Positions 1 to 7,525 of a stretch of 32,450 nt of DNA are shown here, one piece after another. Numbering within the stretch: the stretch's first letter is position 1; each line of letters starts with the position of its first letter. The notes under the pieces are model-generated. The model saw nothing but the letters and a program-made list of their open reading frames with translations, made no database searches and was not told where the DNA came from. Made by a program: the position numbers and the translations under genes. The stretch is from Roseomonas mucosa (GTDB lineage Bacteria; Pseudomonadota; Alphaproteobacteria; Acetobacterales; Acetobacteraceae). The DNA is taken from positions 1-32,450 of the forward strand of contig CAMDWG010000028.1 of assembly GCA_945878375.1 (NCBI GenBank), written 5' to 3'.

Positions 1-99
1 ACAGCTTTCGCTTCAGAAACAGCTCCGCAACCCAGGCCCAGCGCGAAAGGAAACCACAGCCCACCTGACAAGATCAAAAACCCCGCATCCCCAAAACCC

Positions 100-147
100 G
101 GGTCAAATCTTCGTGGCAAACCAGGGTCAGCTCTCGGCGGCATTCAA
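100..147. mobile_element. IS21-like terminal repeat remnant
   Basis: Two adjacent 24-nt units begin with GGGTCA at 100 and 124 and agree at about 16 of 24 positions. Tandem or multiple terminal repeats starting GGGTCA are typical of IS21-family ends. No istA or istB coding remains nearby, so this would be a solo end or a relic. The call rests on the repeat pattern only. Confidence 0.35.
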
Positions 148-455
148 CAACCAATATCGGCAAGCTAGAGGCAGTTGATTTGTCCGAGGTCATCACCCAG
201 CTCTCAAGTTCCAAGAGCTTGTTGGAAGCCAGTTATCGAGCCATGGTGACTCTCAATGATTTGTCTCTGACCAAATGTATGCGTTAATACACCATCATGG
301 ATCTCACCCCAATATCCCTTTTTGCACTTATGCATCCCGTAAGGGTGGTACTCATCAAGAGCCGCTTGTGTCTGCTGACCTGCCGCCCGGTTGTTGGGCC
401 GCGCTGAGCTGCGAGATTCCAGTTTAGGGTCGGCCCAGGAGGCAGAGGGAAGCGA

Positions 456-569
456 CTGAAGAAGTCGCAGTTCACGGATCTGCAGACCGCCTTCCTCCCA
501 CGTCAGACGGGCATCTCGGAGGCGGCATACTACAATTGGTGCAAGAAGCACGGCGGGCTGCTGCCATCG
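456..569 (+). pseudogene. IS3-family transposase orfA remnant
   Basis: The frame starting at CTG 456 reads KKSQFTDLQTAF, then TGISEAAYYNW and CKKHGGLLPS. This matches the helix-turn-helix start of IS3-family OrfA proteins (KKSRFT...; GIS.ATFYNW..KYGG). About 14 residues between the two blocks are missing compared with the family, the ATG is CTG, and the leucine-zipper part and OrfB are absent. It is a dead fragment. Together with the IS21-like end upstream it marks an old insertion hot spot next to metZ. Confidence 0.45.
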
Positions 570-963
570 GCACTATCCCGCCGGCCGTGGTCGAGGCAGT
601 CCATTACGGAGCCCAAGAGAGCCAGCTGATGGCGGCGTGACTGAAACGAAAGGGCTTCCGGCGAAACCGGGGCGTTTCTTGACGAAATAGGATCAACACC
701 AGAGCGTCTACTGCACCCTGCCTTGACCATGCCCGCCGCCCGGCCGTAAGGACAACAGCAGCGAATACGCTGCCTCGCGATTTGTCCGGCCTGCTTGCGG
801 CGAGGTCCCGAAAGGGCGTTGGGTTATCCAACCGAAAACAAGCGCGCTAAATGGCCGTGGGGCAGGCGCGAATGGCCAAGTCCCAGCGCCTATTGGGGGC
901 CGGACATCCCCGCGATGCGTCCCGCCTCCTATGGATTGGCGGGTCGCGCAGGAAGGTGTCACG
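570..963. other. Gap before metZ, no supported gene
   Basis: I see no convincing coding frame here. The short overlapping frames lack family motifs. Two small hairpins occur: CCC-GAAA-GGG at 808-817 and a GTTGG/CCAAC stem near 819-832, in the region that would form the metZ leader. No clear -35/-10 pair was found. The stretch after the IS3 fragment may be further IS debris. Confidence 0.4.
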
Positions 964-2325
964 ATGTCCCGCAAGCTGCCCGACCGTCCGCTTCGCCCAG
1001 CCACCCAGCTCGTCCGTGGCGGGCAGATGCGGTCGGGCTTCGACGAAACCTCCGAAGCGCTCTTCCTGACCTCGGGCTTCGTGTATGAAAGCGCGGAACA
1101 GGCCGAGGACACCTTCCTCGGCAAGGTGTCCCACTACCAGTATTCCCGCTTCGGCAACCCGACCGTCGCAATGCTCGAGGAACGCCTTGCGCTGCTCGAG
1201 GGGGCCGAAGCCTGCAGGATGGCCGCGACGGGAATGGCTGCGGTGCATGCCTCGATGCTCTCACATCTCAAGGCAGGGGACCGCGTGGTGGCAAGTCGGG
1301 CGCTGTTCGGCTCTTGCCATTGGATCGTCTCCACCCTGCTGCCGCGCTATGGCGTGCTGACCGATTTCGTCGATTGCGGCGATCTGGACCAATGGCGCTT
1401 AGCGCTGTCCACGCCAGCGAACTTGGTACTTTTGGAGACGCCTTCGAACCCGATGCTGGAACTCGTGGACCTCTCTGCGGTCTGCGATCTCGCGCATGCG
1501 GCCGGCGCCATTGTGGTCGTGGACAACGTGTTTGCCACGCCGCTTCTCCAGAAGCCGATGCAGTTCGGCGCCGACGTTGTCGTGTATTCCTGCACAAAGC
1601 ACATGGATGGCCAGGGGCGCGTGCTCGGTGGTGCGGTGCTTGGTCGCAAGGCCTGGGTGGACGAGGTGCTGCAGCCCTTCATCCGCAACACCGGCCCGTC
1701 GCTGTCGCCCTTCAACGCCTGGGTGATCCTGAAGGGGCTGGAGACACTGCATCTGCGCCTGCCCGCGATGTGCCGCTCCGCCGCGGCGATCGCCGACTTT
1801 CTGGCGGAAAGGAACGAAATCGGCCGCGTCCTCTATCCCTTCCGCCCGGATCATCCGCAGGTATCGCTTGCGAAGGCGCAGATGGCGGCTGGCGGCAGCC
1901 TCGTGACCTTCGACGTGAAGGGAGGCAAGGAGGCCGCCTTCCGCTTGATGAATGCCCTGCGTATTGTCGATGTTTCGAACAACCTCGGCGATTCGAAGAC
2001 GTTGGCGACGCATCCGGCGACAACCACGCATATGCGTGTCGGCGCTGAGGAGCGCGCGAAGCTGGGCATCACCGACGGCACGATTCGCCTGTCGGTCGGG
2101 CTTGAGGACCTGGCGGATCTGGTTGCCGATCTGTCGGAGGCGCTCGACGCCATCGCACCGCCGCCGGTGCCGACCCGTCGCGTGGTACTGCCCGCTGATC
2201 TCGATGCGCCAAGTGATGGGTCGCAATCAAAGCGCAGCAGGATCAAGCCTGAGTTGAAGTCCGCCGACCCACTGCTGTTCGACTTGGCTGCACCTCTGCC
2301 CGCCGCGCCCGCCCGTAAGCGCTGA
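964..2325 (+). CDS. metZ: O-succinylhomoserine sulfhydrylase
   Basis: This is a PLP enzyme of the Cys/Met metabolism (gamma-family) fold that makes homocysteine from O-succinylhomoserine and sulfide in methionine synthesis; it is cytoplasmic. The N-terminal block RSGFDETSEALFLTSGF, YSRFGNPT, the DNVFATP strand and the PLP lysine K212 in SCTKHMDGQG are all present and are MetZ-like rather than MetB- or MetY-like. I chose ATG 964 because AGGAAGG lies just upstream; an in-frame ATG at 931 lacks this. The protein is 453 residues. The normal fold ends near residue 397, and the last 56 residues are a Pro/Ala/basic tail not usual for the family. It stands alone between IS debris and a tRNA. Confidence 0.93.
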   Translation: MSRKLPDRPLRPATQLVRGGQMRSGFDETSEALFLTSGFVYESAEQAEDTFLGKVSHYQYSRFGNPTVAMLEERLALLEGAEACRMAATGMAAVHASMLSHLKAGDRVVASRALFGSCHWIVSTLLPRYGVLTDFVDCGDLDQWRLALSTPANLVLLETPSNPMLELVDLSAVCDLAHAAGAIVVVDNVFATPLLQKPMQFGADVVVYSCTKHMDGQGRVLGGAVLGRKAWVDEVLQPFIRNTGPSLSPFNAWVILKGLETLHLRLPAMCRSAAAIADFLAERNEIGRVLYPFRPDHPQVSLAKAQMAAGGSLVTFDVKGGKEAAFRLMNALRIVDVSNNLGDSKTLATHPATTTHMRVGAEERAKLGITDGTIRLSVGLEDLADLVADLSEALDAIAPPPVPTRRVVLPADLDAPSDGSQSKRSRIKPELKSADPLLFDLAAPLPAAPARKR

Positions 2326-2374
2326 GGCACGACATAGACTGACAGGGGCCAAGTTCGGGACAGCTAACCGGCCT

Positions 2375-2460
2375 TGGTGCCCCCGGGGAGATTCGAACTC
2401 CCACACCCTTCCGGGCGAGCGATTTTGAGTCGCCTGCGTCTACCGTTCCGCCACGGGGGC
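2375..2460 (-). tRNA. tRNA-Leu (anticodon CAA)
   Basis: The minus strand gives an 86-nt class II tRNA. The acceptor stem GCCCCCG pairs with CGGGGGC and is followed by ACCA, with the CCA encoded at 2375-2377. The D-arm contains GGCGGAACGGTAGAC, the anticodon loop is CTCAAAA (anticodon CAA, reads UUG), the variable arm is CCCGGAAGGGT-like, and the T-arm has GTTCGAATC. All landmarks of a functional tRNA-Leu are intact. It is transcribed toward the end of metZ. Confidence 0.95.
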
Positions 2461-2480
2461 CCGTGGAAGGCTTGCTTCAC

Positions 2481-2509
2481 ACAATACGATGGAAGCGTTC
2501 TGGCGTGAA
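2481..2509 (-). promoter_or_regulatory. Possible promoter of tRNA-Leu
   Basis: On the minus strand TTCACG (2509-2504) and TATTGT (2486-2481) are 17 nt apart and lie about 20 nt ahead of the tRNA 5' end, the right distance for a stable-RNA promoter. Both hexamers are imperfect, so this is a reasoned guess from position and spacing. Confidence 0.35.
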
Positions 2510-2637
2510 CCATGTTGCCCCTCATCCAGTCGCGTGTCGTCAGCGTCTTCCTACAGCCAACTTGCGGCGGGTGGTGCTGGTGGATTGGCCGGCGCGGTCG
2601 TTCGCGTCTCACGATTTCGTGTGACAAATGACCATAA

Positions 2638-2663
2638 ATCATATATTGTATAATGTATATGAT
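2638..2663. repeat. AT-rich inverted repeat
   Basis: Perfect 8-bp arms ATCATATA (2638-2645) and TATATGAT (2656-2663) are separated by 10 nt that contain TATAAT (2649-2654). The symmetry suggests a DNA-binding site or a stem-loop in the AT-rich gap. No protein can be assigned. Confidence 0.5.
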
Positions 2664-2813
2664 CTTTTCTCTGGACTCTAGCGCTGGGAAGCCAATAGAC
2701 TTTGTTCAGGGGAGATTTATCGCTGTAATAGCTACAGAAGTCTGGGCTCTCGCCATCGCCCTCGCTTGAATTGTTCTGACAAAGCGATTCGCTGTACTGG
2801 CTCAGAATACGGA

Positions 2814-2819
2814 TATAAT
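2814..2819 (+). promoter_or_regulatory. Possible -10 element for otsBA
   Basis: A consensus TATAAT lies 125 nt ahead of otsB in the AT-rich gap. I find no good -35 hexamer 16-18 nt upstream, so this could be chance in AT-rich DNA or a promoter that needs an activator or alternative sigma factor. Confidence 0.3.
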
Positions 2820-2943
2820 GACGCATAGGGCGCGTTATTGTATTGGATTATTGTGGGCGCCGCGCTTTCGGCGCTAGCGCGCTGGAGCCTGCCTATCACC
2901 CGTTAGCGCAGGTTGCGCACAACAGCGCGAGGGAGCCCGACTT

Positions 2944-3681
2944 GTGCCGTCCAGTACCCTACTTTCCCCAATCATGGCCGCCTTTCCGATCGTCCATGAC
3001 CTGGCGGCTCTTTTCCTCGATTTCGACGGCACTTTGGTCGATATCGCGCCCCGGCCCGAAGCCGTCACGGTCCCGCCGGATCTCCCGGCTCTCCTGGCGC
3101 GGCTTGCGGGCCGTCTTGGTGGGGCCGTCGCCATTGTGTCTGGCCGCCCACTCGCACAATTGGAGGCCTTGTTGCACGTCGCGCTGCCCATGGCCGGCGA
3201 CCACGGCGCGACCCTTCGCCTCATGCCCGGCGCGCCGTTAGGTCCGCGTAACCTGCCGGTGCCGCCCGCCGATTGGCTCATCTGCGCCGAGGCGCTTGCT
3301 GCCAGTTTCCCCGGCACATGGGTGGAGCGCAAGGCGTATGGCTTCGTGCTGCATTATCGTCTGGCCCCCCAAGCTGCGGAGATCGCGCGCGCTGGGCTTG
3401 AACGCATGGCCGCTGACCAGGACGACTTCGTTGTCATGCCGGCCCGCATGGCGTGGGAGGTGAAGCCGCGCGCGGTCTCCAAAGGCACCGCGGTCACGGA
3501 ACTGATGGCGCAACCCGCCTTCGCCGGCCGCCGGCCGGTCTTCATCGGCGACGATGTCACCGATGAGGCCGGCTTCGAGGCAGCGCGCGCGGCGGGCGGC
3601 CTCGGCCTGCGTCTGCAGGATGCTTTCGGTACGCCTGCCGCCCTACGCGCGTGGCTCGCGCAAGTGAGTTCCACGCCATGA
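2944..3681 (+). CDS. otsB: Trehalose-6-phosphate phosphatase
   Basis: This HAD-superfamily phosphatase removes phosphate from trehalose 6-phosphate, the last step of OtsA/OtsB trehalose synthesis (osmoprotectant, cytoplasm). HAD motif I is DFDGTLVD with nucleophile D26 and acid D28; the T6PP motif SGRPLAQLE follows. The late acidic motif GDDVTDEAGF begins at about residue 202 and includes Mg-binding aspartates. GTG 2944 is preferred because AGGGAG (2930-2935) lies 8 nt upstream; an ATG at 2974 has no such site and would still leave the domain intact. Length (245 residues) is normal. The stop overlaps the otsA start, so the two genes are translationally coupled. Confidence 0.93.
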   Translation: MPSSTLLSPIMAAFPIVHDLAALFLDFDGTLVDIAPRPEAVTVPPDLPALLARLAGRLGGAVAIVSGRPLAQLEALLHVALPMAGDHGATLRLMPGAPLGPRNLPVPPADWLICAEALAASFPGTWVERKAYGFVLHYRLAPQAAEIARAGLERMAADQDDFVVMPARMAWEVKPRAVSKGTAVTELMAQPAFAGRRPVFIGDDVTDEAGFEAARAAGGLGLRLQDAFGTPAALRAWLAQVSSTP

Positions 3682-5051
3682 GCGGCCGGCTGGTGATCGT
3701 GACTAACCGCGTCCCCGATCCGCGTGACCGGGGCGCTGCGGCGGGGGGGCTTGTCGTCGCGCTGAAGGATGCCCTGGCGAAGCGCGAGGCGCTCTGGTTC
3801 GGCTGGTCCGGCGGCACTGCGGCCGAGACCGCCGCCGCCCCGGTCGAGTTCCGCCGCAACCGCACGACCTACGCGACCCTTGACCTCGGCGAGGCGGACT
3901 ATCGGCACTATTATCAAGGCTTCTCGAATGCGGCGCTGTGGCCGGTGCTGCACTACCGGCTTGGTATCGCGCGCTTCGCACGCGAGGACTGGATCGGATA
4001 TCGCCGCGTGAACGCCGCCTTTGCCGCCGCTCTCGCGCCGCTCCTTCGCCTGGACGACACGGTCTGGGTGCACGACTTCCACCTATTCCCATTGGCGGCG
4101 GAGCTGCGCGCGCTGGGCTGTTGCGCGCGGATCGGATTCTTCCTGCATGTCCCGTTTCCGCCCCGGGCGGTCTTTCTCGGCCTGCCGAACGCAACGGCGA
4201 TCCTGGCAGCGATGGACGCGCATGATGTGATCGGTGTGCAGACGGAGGACGATGCCGAGAACCTGCGCGCGGCACTGGCCGCATGCGGGGAGGTGTCGGC
4301 GGCCACCAAGGTCGGCGCCTATCCAATCGGCATCGACACGGCGGGGTTCGCAAGCCTGGCTGCGCGGCGCTTCCGGACGCAGGATGTGACTCAGCTCCGC
4401 GACTCGCTTGCGGGGCGCGCCCTCGCGATCGGGGTCGATCGCCTCGACTACACCAAGGGTCTGCCGCAGCGCATCGCGGGCTTCGGCAAGCTGTTGCAGC
4501 GCTTCCCACGCCACCGTTCCAGGATCACCTTCCTTCAGGTCGCGCCGGTCAGCCGCGGGGATGTCGCGCAGTATCGCGCGCTGCGCCGGGAACTCGACGA
4601 GATGGTAGGCCGTATCAACGGCCAGTATGCCGAGCCTGATTGGGGCCCCATCCGCTACATCACGCGCGCCGTGGCGCGGCCGACGCTGGCGGGTTACATG
4701 CGCCTTGCGCGGATCGGTTTGGTTACCCCGCTGCGCGACGGGATGAACCTCGTGGCCAAGGAATATGTCGCGGCGCAGGATCCCGCAGATCCAGGGGTTC
4801 TCGTCCTGTCGCGTTTCGCCGGCGCGGCGCAGGAGTTGGATGCGGCGCTCCTCGTGAATCCACTCGATCCCGAGGATATTGCCGAAGCGATGGATGTGGC
4901 GCTGGCAATGCCCATCGAAGAACGGCTTGAGCGCTGGCGGACGATGGAGGCCGCACTGCGCAAGACCACCGCCGCCACCTGGTGCCAGGGTTTCCTCGAC
5001 GCCTTGGAGAGGTCCGCCGAGGCATCCTTGCCTGGCCGACACGCTGCATGA
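3678..5051 (+). CDS. otsA: Trehalose-6-phosphate synthase
   Basis: This GT20 glycosyltransferase makes trehalose 6-phosphate from UDP-glucose and glucose 6-phosphate. The N-terminal loop VTNRVPDPRDRGAAAGGL binds the sugar phosphate, WVHDFHLF and FFLHVPFPP are family blocks, and GVDRLDYTKG (252-261) and PLRDGMNLVAKEY form the UDP-glucose site. I placed the start at ATG 3678, which overlaps the otsB stop as ATGA; an earlier in-frame ATG at 3651 would lie inside otsB and adds residues not found in the family. At 457 residues it is full length. OtsB before OtsA is a common order in proteobacteria. Confidence 0.95.
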   Translation: MSGRLVIVTNRVPDPRDRGAAAGGLVVALKDALAKREALWFGWSGGTAAETAAAPVEFRRNRTTYATLDLGEADYRHYYQGFSNAALWPVLHYRLGIARFAREDWIGYRRVNAAFAAALAPLLRLDDTVWVHDFHLFPLAAELRALGCCARIGFFLHVPFPPRAVFLGLPNATAILAAMDAHDVIGVQTEDDAENLRAALAACGEVSAATKVGAYPIGIDTAGFASLAARRFRTQDVTQLRDSLAGRALAIGVDRLDYTKGLPQRIAGFGKLLQRFPRHRSRITFLQVAPVSRGDVAQYRALRRELDEMVGRINGQYAEPDWGPIRYITRAVARPTLAGYMRLARIGLVTPLRDGMNLVAKEYVAAQDPADPGVLVLSRFAGAAQELDAALLVNPLDPEDIAEAMDVALAMPIEERLERWRTMEAALRKTTAATWCQGFLDALERSAEASLPGRHAA

Positions 5052-5098
5052 TCCGGTGTGCCCACGGTTGCCAGAACCACGGGACATTGCTGTTTGCA

Positions 5099-5131
5099 GC
5101 GCCTTGCGTTCACGATGGAGCCGCAAAGCGC
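5099..5131. terminator. Hairpin between convergent otsA and Bug receptor
   Basis: GCGCCTTGCG (5099-5108) and CGCAAAGCGC (5122-5131) pair with one mismatch that becomes a G-U pair on the minus-strand transcript, around a 13-nt loop. It sits between two convergent genes, where a terminator is expected. There is no U-run on either side, so intrinsic termination is doubtful. Confidence 0.3.
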
Positions 5132-5190
5132 CGCAACCTCTGCGATCCGCAAGCCAGATCGCGGCCCTTGTCCGGCCGTGGCAGCCTGGA

Positions 5191-6177
5191 TCAGTCGGCG
5201 AACTGGCCGGCTGCCTGCAGGATCGGACGCCAGCGTGCGATCTCGGCCACGAGATGCGCGCGATGCGCGGTCGGGGTCTGCCGTGCCTCGGGCTCTGGCG
5301 GGCTGGCAAGCTCGTTCAGCCGCGTGACAACGCGCTCATCGCGCAGCGCGAAGCGGAGTGCTTGGTTCAGCCGCTGAACCACGGGCAACGGCGTACCTTT
5401 CGGCGCATAGAGCCCGTGCCAGATCGTCACTTCGAAGCCGGGCAGGCCGGACTGTCCGGCCGTGGGCACCCCAGGCACCTGGGCCAGGGGCTGCGGCGTC
5501 GTCACCGCTAGCGCCTTCACCGAATTGGCACGGATATGCGACGCCGCGCTGGTGGTCTGGTCGCAATAGATATCGAGGCGGCCCGCGATAAGCTGCGGAT
5601 AGACCGGCCCGGAGCCGGTGAAGGCGATACCGGTGACGCCGACGCCCAGGCTCGCCTGCAACAAGGTTCCGCAAAGCTGGCTGGCAGAGCCGAGCCCCGC
5701 ATGTGCGAGATTCACGCCGTCGCGCCGCTCGCGCACGAAACGAATCATGTCGGCGAAGGTCTGGCCGGGGAAATCTGGGCGCGCCAGCCAGACCATCGGT
5801 GTGGCCGTCACCAGGCCCAGATGCTCGAAGGAGTCGACGGGGTTGAAGGGAAGCTGGCGGTAGAGGATGGCCGCCGTGGCCATGCCGATATTGTGCAGGA
5901 GGATGGTGTGGCCATCCGGTCGTGCCTGCGCCACGCGGTTGGCGCCGGTGGTCCCGCCGGCACCGCCCACGTTCTGGACAACGACGTTCACGCCTAGGTC
6001 GCGGCTCATCGCCTCCGCCACCATCCGCCCGACCGCGTCGGTGGGGCCGCCGGGCGCGAAGGGAACGACCAATGTGATCGTCTGGTCGGGCCAGCTAGCC
6101 TGCGCATGGGCGGCAGGCGCGGCCAATAGCGCGGCGCCTGCCGCGATTGTTGTACGACGCGAAATCCTCGACGCCAT
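5191..6177 (-). CDS. Bug-family tripartite tricarboxylate receptor
   Basis: This is a periplasmic solute-binding protein of the TctC/Bug family, which bind small carboxylates. The N-terminus has SRRTTIAAGAALL followed by AAPAAHAQ, a signal peptide with a twin arginine that may be Tat-like. Family marks are WPDQTITLVVPFAPGGPTD, the GGAGGTTGAN loop and ARPDGHTILL in the first lobe. AAGGGGGG lies ahead of the ATG. Length (328 residues) is normal. It follows BKACE by 143 nt on the same strand, so it may deliver a carboxylate for that operon, perhaps with its own promoter. No TctA or TctB membrane genes are in the window, the usual situation for orphan Bug proteins. The ligand cannot be read from the sequence. 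Confidence 0.9.
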   Translation of the reverse strand: MASRISRRTTIAAGAALLAAPAAHAQASWPDQTITLVVPFAPGGPTDAVGRMVAEAMSRDLGVNVVVQNVGGAGGTTGANRVAQARPDGHTILLHNIGMATAAILYRQLPFNPVDSFEHLGLVTATPMVWLARPDFPGQTFADMIRFVRERRDGVNLAHAGLGSASQLCGTLLQASLGVGVTGIAFTGSGPVYPQLIAGRLDIYCDQTTSAASHIRANSVKALAVTTPQPLAQVPGVPTAGQSGLPGFEVTIWHGLYAPKGTPLPVVQRLNQALRFALRDERVVTRLNELASPPEPEARQTPTAHRAHLVAEIARWRPILQAAGQFAD

Positions 6178-6320
6178 CGGTTCGTTCCCCCCTTCTGAGT
6201 TTGATCCTGATTCGGCTCAGTATCCGCCGTCTCGCCTTTCGCAGCCTGATTGCCATAGCATGCAGACCGCAGCCTTGCGGGGGCGCTCGCCCATCCGGTG
6301 CGATCGAGGGCTGGCCTGGA

Positions 6321-7211
6321 TCATCGCGACCAGCCGCCCACTTGCGACAATTCCGCGCGGGCTTCGGCCGCCGTCATCGGCTCGGCGCCGAACTCGCGGA
6401 GGATACGAACCGCGCGTTCCACCAGCACGGTGTTGCTCGTCGCCAATTCGCCCTTGTTGAGATAGATGTTGTCCTCGAGGCCGACGCGGACATGACCGCC
6501 GAGCAGCCAAGCCTGCGCCAGCATCGGGAACTCCATCCGCCCGATCGCGAAGGCCGCCCACGGACTTCCAGGCGGGATGATCGACTTTGCGTAACTGAGC
6601 GTTTCCGGATTCCAGTCGAAACCCCAGCGGATGCCCATGCAGACCTGGAACAGGCACGGCCCCTTCAGAACCCCTTCGCCGATCAGCTGCTTCGCTAGGC
6701 CGATATCCCCGGAATCGAAAACCTCCAGCTCCGGGATGGTCCCCACGGAATAGATCAGCTCGGCCATGCGCGTGACGGACCATGGCGCGTTGATCACCAC
6801 CGCGCTGCCTGACCACATGGTATTCAGGTCGAGCGTCGCGATCTCCGGCTTCAGCGCGACGATGTGCTCAACCCGCTTTTCCGGGGGGATGAGCGTGCTG
6901 CCCGGCGCCGCATTGCGCGGATTCTCTCGATCCGGGACGAAGCGCCCTCCGGGGCCGGTGGTGAGGTTGATGACGACGTCGGTACCGCTGCTGCGGATGC
7001 GGTCCATGACCTCCCGATAGAGGTCCAGCGACATGCTCGGCTTTCCGGTCTCCGGATCGCGGACATGGAGGTGCGCCACGGCGGCGCCGGCCTTTGCCGC
7101 ATCGATCGCGGCATTGGCGATCTGTTCCGGCGTGATCGGAAGATAGGGTGTCTGCTCGGGCGTGGTGATGTTGCCCGTGACCGCACAGGTCAGGATGTAC
7201 TTGCGGCGCAT
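6321..7211 (-). CDS. BKACE family beta-keto acid cleavage enzyme
   Basis: This belongs to the DUF849/BKACE family, zinc enzymes that react a beta-keto acid with acetyl-CoA to give acetoacetate and a new CoA ester; the founder is 3-keto-5-aminohexanoate cleavage enzyme (Kce). The opening LTCAVTGNITTPEQTPYLP, the metal ligands H47 and H49 in AHLHVRDPETGKP, NLTTGPGGRF and the C-terminal RVGLEDNIYLNKGELATSN are all typical. The 296-residue length is normal. It lies 5 nt after the YciI-like gene in an operon with a ring-cleavage dioxygenase. Substrate within the family varies widely; the context suggests a beta-keto acid from aromatic breakdown, possibly 3-oxoadipate. Lysine fermentation genes are absent here, so Kce itself is unlikely. 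Confidence 0.9.
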   Translation of the reverse strand: MRRKYILTCAVTGNITTPEQTPYLPITPEQIANAAIDAAKAGAAVAHLHVRDPETGKPSMSLDLYREVMDRIRSSGTDVVINLTTGPGGRFVPDRENPRNAAPGSTLIPPEKRVEHIVALKPEIATLDLNTMWSGSAVVINAPWSVTRMAELIYSVGTIPELEVFDSGDIGLAKQLIGEGVLKGPCLFQVCMGIRWGFDWNPETLSYAKSIIPPGSPWAAFAIGRMEFPMLAQAWLLGGHVRVGLEDNIYLNKGELATSNTVLVERAVRILREFGAEPMTAAEARAELSQVGGWSR

Positions 7212-7216
7212 CGGCC

Positions 7217-7525
7217 CTACTCCTGCGTCGGCCCGAAGGCCGGCTTGCCTCGTGTGATGTCCAGGAAGCGCGTGATAATCACGCGTTCGAACAGGCCATG
7301 CTGGCTGAATGGATCCCCGGCGGAAAACGCCTCAGCCTCCGCGCGCCCCGGCACATTCACGATGAAGACGCTGCCGATCCGCTTCTGGCCATCATCCTCC
7401 ACCATCGGGCCGGCCAGCTTGATGTCCACCGCGCTGGCCTGGAGGTAGGCGCGGTGCGCGCCGTAGTGGGCGTCGCGGATCGCCTGGCCGTCGGGCCGCT
7501 GGGTGCAGTGAATGAGGAACAGCAT
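7217..7525 (-). CDS. YciI-like ferredoxin-fold protein
   Basis: A 102-residue protein of the YCII-related family, small alpha/beta-barrel dimers of uncertain chemistry related in fold to muconolactone isomerase. Visible marks are the start MLFLIHCTQRPDG, the HRAYL helix with a conserved histidine, AGPMVEDDG, GSVFIVNVPGRAEAEAFSAGDPF and a final I.R.F strand. The ATG overlaps the stop of the dioxygenase gene as TGATG, and only 5 nt separate it from BKACE, so it is translated with the pathway. A role on a lactone or other ring-cleavage product is plausible from fold and context; no activity can be claimed. Confidence 0.85.
   Translation of the reverse strand: MLFLIHCTQRPDGQAIRDAHYGAHRAYLQASAVDIKLAGPMVEDDGQKRIGSVFIVNVPGRAEAEAFSAGDPFSQHGLFERVIITRFLDITRGKPAFGPTQE

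Larger units (their letters stand above)
2510..2943. other. AT-rich intergenic region, no supported gene
   Basis: The stretch between tRNA-Leu and otsB is clearly richer in A+T than its surroundings, especially 2620-2860. Open frames exist on the minus strand (2551-2826), but they show no family motif and have codon use unlike the neighbouring genes, so I do not call a gene. It holds an inverted repeat at 2638-2663 and a TATAAT near 2814. It could be foreign DNA left by an old insertion, or a long regulatory region. Confidence 0.5.

Noticed and set aside
204-551. A 115-residue minus-strand frame as a gene
   Set aside because: It runs across the IS3 remnant on the other strand, has no family motif and poor start context.
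800-963. A SAM-II type riboswitch ahead of metZ, suggested by GCGCTAAATGG near 842-853
   Set aside because: The upstream P1 arm and the conserved GATTT..TTGC core of SAM-II are missing at the right distance, so no pseudoknot can be drawn.
2551-2826. A 91-residue minus-strand frame in the AT-rich gap
   Set aside because: No recognisable motif, no ribosome site, and it spans the tRNA-upstream promoter region; likely chance in AT-rich DNA.
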